Assembly (NCBI GenBank): GCA_027624995.1
Contig: JAQBTI010000067.1
Span: 1-9,805, forward strand
Reading direction: 5' to 3'
DNA from: Chloroflexota bacterium
GTDB lineage: Bacteria; Chloroflexota; Dehalococcoidia; Lucifugimonadales; CATQGZ01
DNA length: 9,805 nucleotides
The position numbers and the translations under genes were made by a program. Within the stretch, counting starts at the first letter, position 1; each line of letters starts with the position of its first letter. Of this stretch, positions 6,358-9,805 are shown one piece after another. The notes under the pieces were generated by a model that ran no database searches, was not told the origin of the DNA, and saw nothing but the letters and a program-made list of their open reading frames with translations.

Positions 6358-6412
6358 CGCGAATCGCATCCGCCGGCCGTACGTCCCGAGCCTCCCCCAG
6401 GCCCATCAAAGT

Positions 6413-6438
6413 GGGTCAAGCCAGATTGACTCGGGTCA
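6413..6438. promoter_or_regulatory. GGGTCA direct repeats with an inverted TTGACTC between them
   Basis: GGGTCA occurs at 6413-6418 and 6433-6438, exactly 20 bases apart (about two helical turns). Between them TTGACTC (6426-6432) is an inverted copy of the first (GTCAA-N6-TTGAC). The group lies about 100 bases upstream of mutS and could be a binding site for a regulator. No known regulator can be named from it. Confidence 0.2.
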
Positions 6439-6503
6439 CAAGTCGTCCGTTCCCAGCTTCCAGCCTCGGCCGCACGTCGCTTCCAGGTGTCCCTTCTCTC
6501 CGA

Positions 6504-6509
6504 TACAAT
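6504..6509 (+). promoter_or_regulatory. Candidate -10 box (TACAAT) of mutS
   Basis: TACAAT in CCGATACAATAGG matches the -10 consensus at five of six positions and repeats the GATACAAT string found before the nuoEF operon. A start of transcription about 7 bases downstream would leave a leader of roughly 17 bases carrying AAGGA (6519-6523) before ATG 6533. No convincing -35 box is visible at 16-18 bases upstream. Confidence 0.4.
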
Positions 6510-6532
6510 AGGCCTCCCAAGGAAGCTGGCCC

Positions 6533-9115
6533 ATGACCACCCCCGCCAGACGACAGTACCTCCGCATCAAGGGGGAGCACCCGGACGAGGTGCTCCTCTT
6601 CAGGATTGGCGACTTCTACGAGACCTTCGACGACGACGCGCGCTTGGTCGCCCGCGAGCTCGAAATAGCCCTAACATCAAGGGAGATGGGCCGCGGTCAA
6701 CGCGTTCCGCTCGCCGGCATCCCATATCACGCGCTGGAGCCGTACCTCGCAAGGCTCGTGAAAAAGGGCTATAGGGTCGCGATCTGCGAGCAGACCAGCG
6801 ACCCGGCGGAGTCCAAGGGACTCGTCGACCGTGCCGTCGTAAGGGTTGTCACCCCGGGAACGGTCATCGAGGACTCCATCCTCGAGCAGAAGTCCAACAA
6901 CTACCTCGCTGCGGTCGCCATCGACGGTGATCAGGCCGGTCTCGCCTACGTTGATATCACGACGAGCGAGTTCCTCACTACACAGATCGACCTGCAGCGG
7001 CTCTCCATGGAGCTTAGCAGGCTCGCCCCCGCGGAGGTTCTGGTCTCGGAAGCCGACGACGGTGTGCCCTCTCCGGAGGGAGCAATGATCACACCCCTTC
7101 CACCAGACTCCTTCCACCGGGAGTGGGCGCGAGAGACGTTGCTGGACCACTTCGCGGTCGCATCGTTGGAAGCCTTTGGTTGCGAGCACCTCCCGCTCGC
7201 GTCTCAGAGTGCAGGTGCGATCGTCGACTACCTAAGACGCAATCAGAAGTCGGCGCTGACGCAGATCACTTCACTCCGGACCTACTCCACCGAGTCATAC
7301 ATGGTTCTGGACCCCCAGACCCGCAGGAACCTGGACCTGTTCGCGGGGGGTCGCTGGGCTTCTTCAGGCAGCTCACTCTTGACCGTGCTGGATCGAACCA
7401 AGACTCCGATGGGAGGACGACTCCTGCGCAAATGGCTGGGCCAGCCTCTCCTGTCCGTAGAGCAGCTCACGGAACGCCAGGACGCCGTGGCATGGTTCCG
7501 GCGCAGTGACCTCCGCAGGGAGCGCGTTCTCGTGCACCTTGAAGCCATCTCTGACATCGAGCGGTTGATCAACCGCATACGTGGCCTCAATGCGGCCCCC
7601 CGAGACCTCGTTGGACTGGCCCAGAGCCTCGAGGCTGCCCCGCAGGTCAAAGGCATTCTGCAAGAGGACGATGACTCGGCTCAGGTAGCATCCATCGCGT
7701 CGGAAATATGGGACAACCAAGAGGTCGTACAGCTTGTCCGGAGCGCCATTGCGAATAATCCGCCTATCTCAGTGGGCAGCGGCCAGGTCATCAAGGAGGG
7801 TTTCTCCTCGGAGCTAGACGAGTTGCGCTTGTCGGCCCGTGACGCCCAAGGCTACATCGCCGGACTCGAGCAGTCGGAACGCGAACGGACTGGTATCAAG
7901 TCATTGAAGGTCGGTTACAACAAGGTATTCGGCTACTACATAGAGGTCACGAAAACCAACGTTGCCCAAGTTCCGGAAGACTACATGAGGCGTCAGACCC
8001 TCGTGGGGGCGGAGCGTTACATAACACCAGATATGAAGGAGCACGAGTCCTTGATCTTGAACGCTCAGGAGCGTATCGACGAGATCGAGGGTTCGCTCTT
8101 TCGCCGGGTCTGCGGCCAGGTAGGCGAGTCGTCTTCTGCGATCATGACGACGGCCCGAGCGATAGCACGGACTGATGTCTTCTGTTCGCTCGGTGACGTC
8201 GCTTCCAGAAACGGCTATGTGCGCCCCGAGCTCAACGACGGAAAAGCGATTGACATACGACAGGGACGACATCCGGTGGTCGAACAGATGCTGCCTTCCG
8301 GCGCGTTCGTTCCGAATGACACCCGACTCTCCAGCCTGGAAGAGCAGTTGATAGTCCTGACGGGACCTAACATGGCAGGGAAGTCCACGTATATCCGTCA
8401 GGTCGCTCTGATCGTCCTAATGGCCCAGATCGGTAGCTTCGTTCCGGCCGAGGAGGCGACGATCGGGGTGGTCGACAGGATATTCACCCGCATCGGGCTT
8501 CAAGACGACTTGGCCGTTGGACAGTCGACCTTCATGGTCGAGATGGTGGAGACCGCGTCCATCTTGAACCACGCTACCGAGCGGTCCTTGATTATCCTGG
8601 ACGAGATCGGCAGAGGTACAAGCACATATGATGGCCTGGCAATAGCCCGGGCCACGGCCGAGTACATACACAGCCATCCCAGGCTCGGCTGCAAGACCCT
8701 ATTTGCTACCCACTATCACGAGCTTACCGGCCTGGCCGACTACCTACCGCGGACCAGGAACTATAACGTGGCCGTTTCGGAGGACCAGGGCAACGTCGTA
8801 TTCCTGCGACGCATCGTCGCGGGCGGGGCCGACAAGAGCTATGGAGTACACGTAGCTCGCCTCGCAGGGCTCCCAGGAAGCGTGATCAACCGGGCATGGG
8901 AGGTTCTCGGCGAGCTGGAAAAGGCCGCAGCCGATCACGGCAGATCGGACAGGCCTCTCAGACGGCAGGGGCATATCCCCCTTGAGCAGCTACCTCTCCT
9001 TGGCCGGACTCCCGAAGTCGTCGAAGACCTGTTGAAGCTGGACATATCGTCGATGACACCCCTGGAGGCCATCAACAAACTCTATGAACTACAGGAACGG
9101 TCTCGAGACTCCTGA
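6533..9115 (+). CDS. mutS: DNA mismatch repair protein MutS
   Basis: This 860-residue MutS is of typical length and is complete. It recognises mispaired or looped bases and, on ATP binding, becomes a sliding clamp that recruits MutL. Domain I carries GDFYE (26-30), whose Phe28-X-Glu30 pair stacks on and contacts the mismatched base. The connector, lever and clamp regions follow (about 120-570; conserved KVGYNKVFGYYIEVTK at 459-474). The ATPase has Walker A GPNMAGKST (611-619), STFMVEM (665-671), Walker B with ABC signature-type LIILDEIGRGTSTYDG (687-702; D690, E691) and the switch ATHYHEL (725-731). The C-terminal helix-turn-helix region includes SYGVHVARLAGLP. A TAG at 6509-6511 in the same frame makes ATG 6533 the first possible start. 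It has its own promoter candidate, and no mutL follows within the window. Nothing suggests loss of function. Confidence 0.98.
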   Translation: MTTPARRQYLRIKGEHPDEVLLFRIGDFYETFDDDARLVARELEIALTSREMGRGQRVPLAGIPYHALEPYLARLVKKGYRVAICEQTSDPAESKGLVDRAVVRVVTPGTVIEDSILEQKSNNYLAAVAIDGDQAGLAYVDITTSEFLTTQIDLQRLSMELSRLAPAEVLVSEADDGVPSPEGAMITPLPPDSFHREWARETLLDHFAVASLEAFGCEHLPLASQSAGAIVDYLRRNQKSALTQITSLRTYSTESYMVLDPQTRRNLDLFAGGRWASSGSSLLTVLDRTKTPMGGRLLRKWLGQPLLSVEQLTERQDAVAWFRRSDLRRERVLVHLEAISDIERLINRIRGLNAAPRDLVGLAQSLEAAPQVKGILQEDDDSAQVASIASEIWDNQEVVQLVRSAIANNPPISVGSGQVIKEGFSSELDELRLSARDAQGYIAGLEQSERERTGIKSLKVGYNKVFGYYIEVTKTNVAQVPEDYMRRQTLVGAERYITPDMKEHESLILNAQERIDEIEGSLFRRVCGQVGESSSAIMTTARAIARTDVFCSLGDVASRNGYVRPELNDGKAIDIRQGRHPVVEQMLPSGAFVPNDTRLSSLEEQLIVLTGPNMAGKSTYIRQVALIVLMAQIGSFVPAEEATIGVVDRIFTRIGLQDDLAVGQSTFMVEMVETASILNHATERSLIILDEIGRGTSTYDGLAIARATAEYIHSHPRLGCKTLFATHYHELTGLADYLPRTRNYNVAVSEDQGNVVFLRRIVAGGADKSYGVHVARLAGLPGSVINRAWEVLGELEKAAADHGRSDRPLRRQGHIPLEQLPLLGRTPEVVEDLLKLDISSMTPLEAINKLYELQERSRDS

Positions 9116-9116
9116 T

Positions 9117-9145
9117 CGGGCGGCTGGCTGCTCGCCCGTCTTGTT
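9117..9145 (+). terminator. Probable terminator hairpin after mutS
   Basis: CGGGCG (9117-9122) and CGCCCG (9133-9138) pair over 6 bp around a 10-base loop, starting 2 bases after the mutS stop. They are followed by TCTTGTT, a modest T-rich run. This fits a weak intrinsic terminator for mutS. Confidence 0.55.
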
Positions 9146-9259
9146 GCGCAGTGGTGATGTAGCGAGCTAGACGACGATCTCTGGTACCCGGTTGCAAATG
9201 AACACCTGACCCTCAATCTTGAGACCAACCTGCATCGCCATGAATCCGTCTCGGGCGCT

Positions 9260-9280
9260 CTTAGACCTGTATAATCTAAG
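9260..9280. promoter_or_regulatory. Promoter -10 box (TATAAT) embedded in an inverted repeat
   Basis: A perfect TATAAT (9270-9275) lies 65 bases before the YcsI-like start. It is flanked by CTTAGA (9260-9265) and TCTAAG (9275-9280), a 6-bp dyad with a 9-base spacer that overlaps the -10 box; GGG (9253-9255) and CCC (9281-9283) could extend it. There is no recognisable -35 box. A dyad over a -10 box is a classic position for a repressor site, which is inference here. Confidence 0.4.
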
Positions 9281-9334
9281 CCCATTAGTGAGACGATCGT
9301 ATTGAACCTGGACCCCGGGACGGAGCGATACAAC

Positions 9335-9805
9335 ATGCAAGTCACATCACTTCCGACTACGCCGAGCGAGCTCAGGAAGCTGATACGAAGCAGAGAGATC
9401 GCTGAAAACACGGCCGGGATGGCCCCTGGCTACGTGCAAGCGAATCTCGCAATCCTCCCACGAGACCTTGCCTTCGACTTCCTTCTTTTCTGTCAGCGGA
9501 ACCCCAAACCCTGTCCGCTGCTAGAGGTCGTGGAAGCGGGCTCAACAGAGCCCAAACTGACGGCGCCAGGCGCGGACCTCAGGACAGATATCCCGAGGTA
9601 CCGGATTTACGAGAATGGGAATCTCGTCGACGAGACATTGGACGTGTCCGAACACTGGCGCGATGACTTCGTTTCTTTCCTGCTGGGGTGCAGCTTTTCG
9701 TTCGAGACAGCTATGGCACGATCGGGAATCCCGTTGCGACATCTGGAAGCGGGTACCAACGTATCGATGTTCATCACGAACCTGCAGACCGTACCCGCGG
9801 GCGTC
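9335..9805 (+). CDS. YcsI/DUF1445 family protein (D-glutamate cyclase-like hydro-lyase), N-terminal part
   Basis: The frame runs from ATG 9335 to the window edge, giving the first 157 residues of a protein whose family is usually about 260-270 residues. GGAG (9322-9325) lies 9 bases before the ATG. The hallmarks of UPF0317/DUF1445 are present: GYVQANLAILP (32-42), FDFLLFCQRNPKPCPLLEV (47-65), DIPRYRIY (85-92), WRDDFVSFLLGCSFSFE (108-124) and GTNVSMFITN (140-149). The mammalian DGLUCY protein contains this domain and converts D-glutamate to 5-oxo-D-proline; bacterial YcsI members are annotated as putative hydro-lyases. The protein is cytosolic by appearance, with no signal peptide or membrane segment. 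It appears to be transcribed from its own promoter. The family call is firm; the substrate in this organism is inferred. Confidence 0.88.
   Translation, partial: MQVTSLPTTPSELRKLIRSREIAENTAGMAPGYVQANLAILPRDLAFDFLLFCQRNPKPCPLLEVVEAGSTEPKLTAPGADLRTDIPRYRIYENGNLVDETLDVSEHWRDDFVSFLLGCSFSFETAMARSGIPLRHLEAGTNVSMFITNLQTVPAGV

Noticed and set aside
6340..6532. Possible tRNA or structured RNA between the FNR-like gene and mutS
   Set aside because: Only one short hairpin and GGGTCA repeats are seen; there is no cloverleaf, T-loop sequence or riboswitch-like core.
9167..9241. A 24-codon reverse-strand frame (MAMQVGLKIEGQ...) between mutS and the YcsI-like gene
   Set aside because: It is protein-like in composition, but it is very short, has no clear ribosome binding site and matches no family I recognise. 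It could be a small gene or a remnant, but the evidence is too thin.

Overview
The window is GC-rich, and every gene I can support lies on the + strand. It reads as part of a bacterial chromosome. Frequent AGG (Arg) and ATA (Ile) codons, the protein styles and the gene neighbourhood suggest Chloroflexota (a Dehalococcoidia/SAR202-like lineage), but this is an inference from reading alone. There are no rRNA or tRNA genes, CRISPR arrays, transposases or phage genes. The longest gene-free stretch is 268 bases.

Layout. Positions 1-203 are the 3' end of a flavin-dependent amine-oxidase-like oxidoreductase. A short promoter region follows. Then comes a tightly coupled three-gene operon (297-5318): a NuoE-like [2Fe-2S] subunit, a NuoF-like NADH/FMN subunit with an extra N-terminal thioredoxin-like domain, and a 922-residue iron-sulfur/molybdopterin-type subunit built like the alpha subunit of NAD-dependent formate dehydrogenase. 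The stop/start overlaps are 1 base (TAATG) and 11 bases. A 268-base spacer holds a two-armed palindromic repeat, and beyond it is a ferredoxin-NADP+ reductase-like flavoprotein (5587-6333). After a hairpin and a second short promoter region comes a full-length mutS (6533-9115). A terminator-like hairpin and a promoter with a dyad across its -10 box lead into the first 157 residues of a DUF1445/YcsI (D-glutamate cyclase-like) protein, cut by the window edge.

How the genes may work together. NuoE and NuoF form a diaphorase that takes electrons from NADH, or gives them to NAD+, through FMN and iron-sulfur clusters. The large subunit would carry electrons along a chain of clusters. Its C-terminal two thirds has the formate dehydrogenase fold signatures, but all three residues known to act in formate oxidation are replaced: the Mo-ligating Cys/Sec, the adjacent His and the substrate Arg. 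It also carries a duplicated C-x2-C-x5-C cluster motif. The most interesting reading is an NADH-linked complex whose molybdenum site has been retired, possibly exchanging electrons with ferredoxin, a quinone-side partner or the nearby FNR-like flavoprotein. The electron partner cannot be settled from this sequence.
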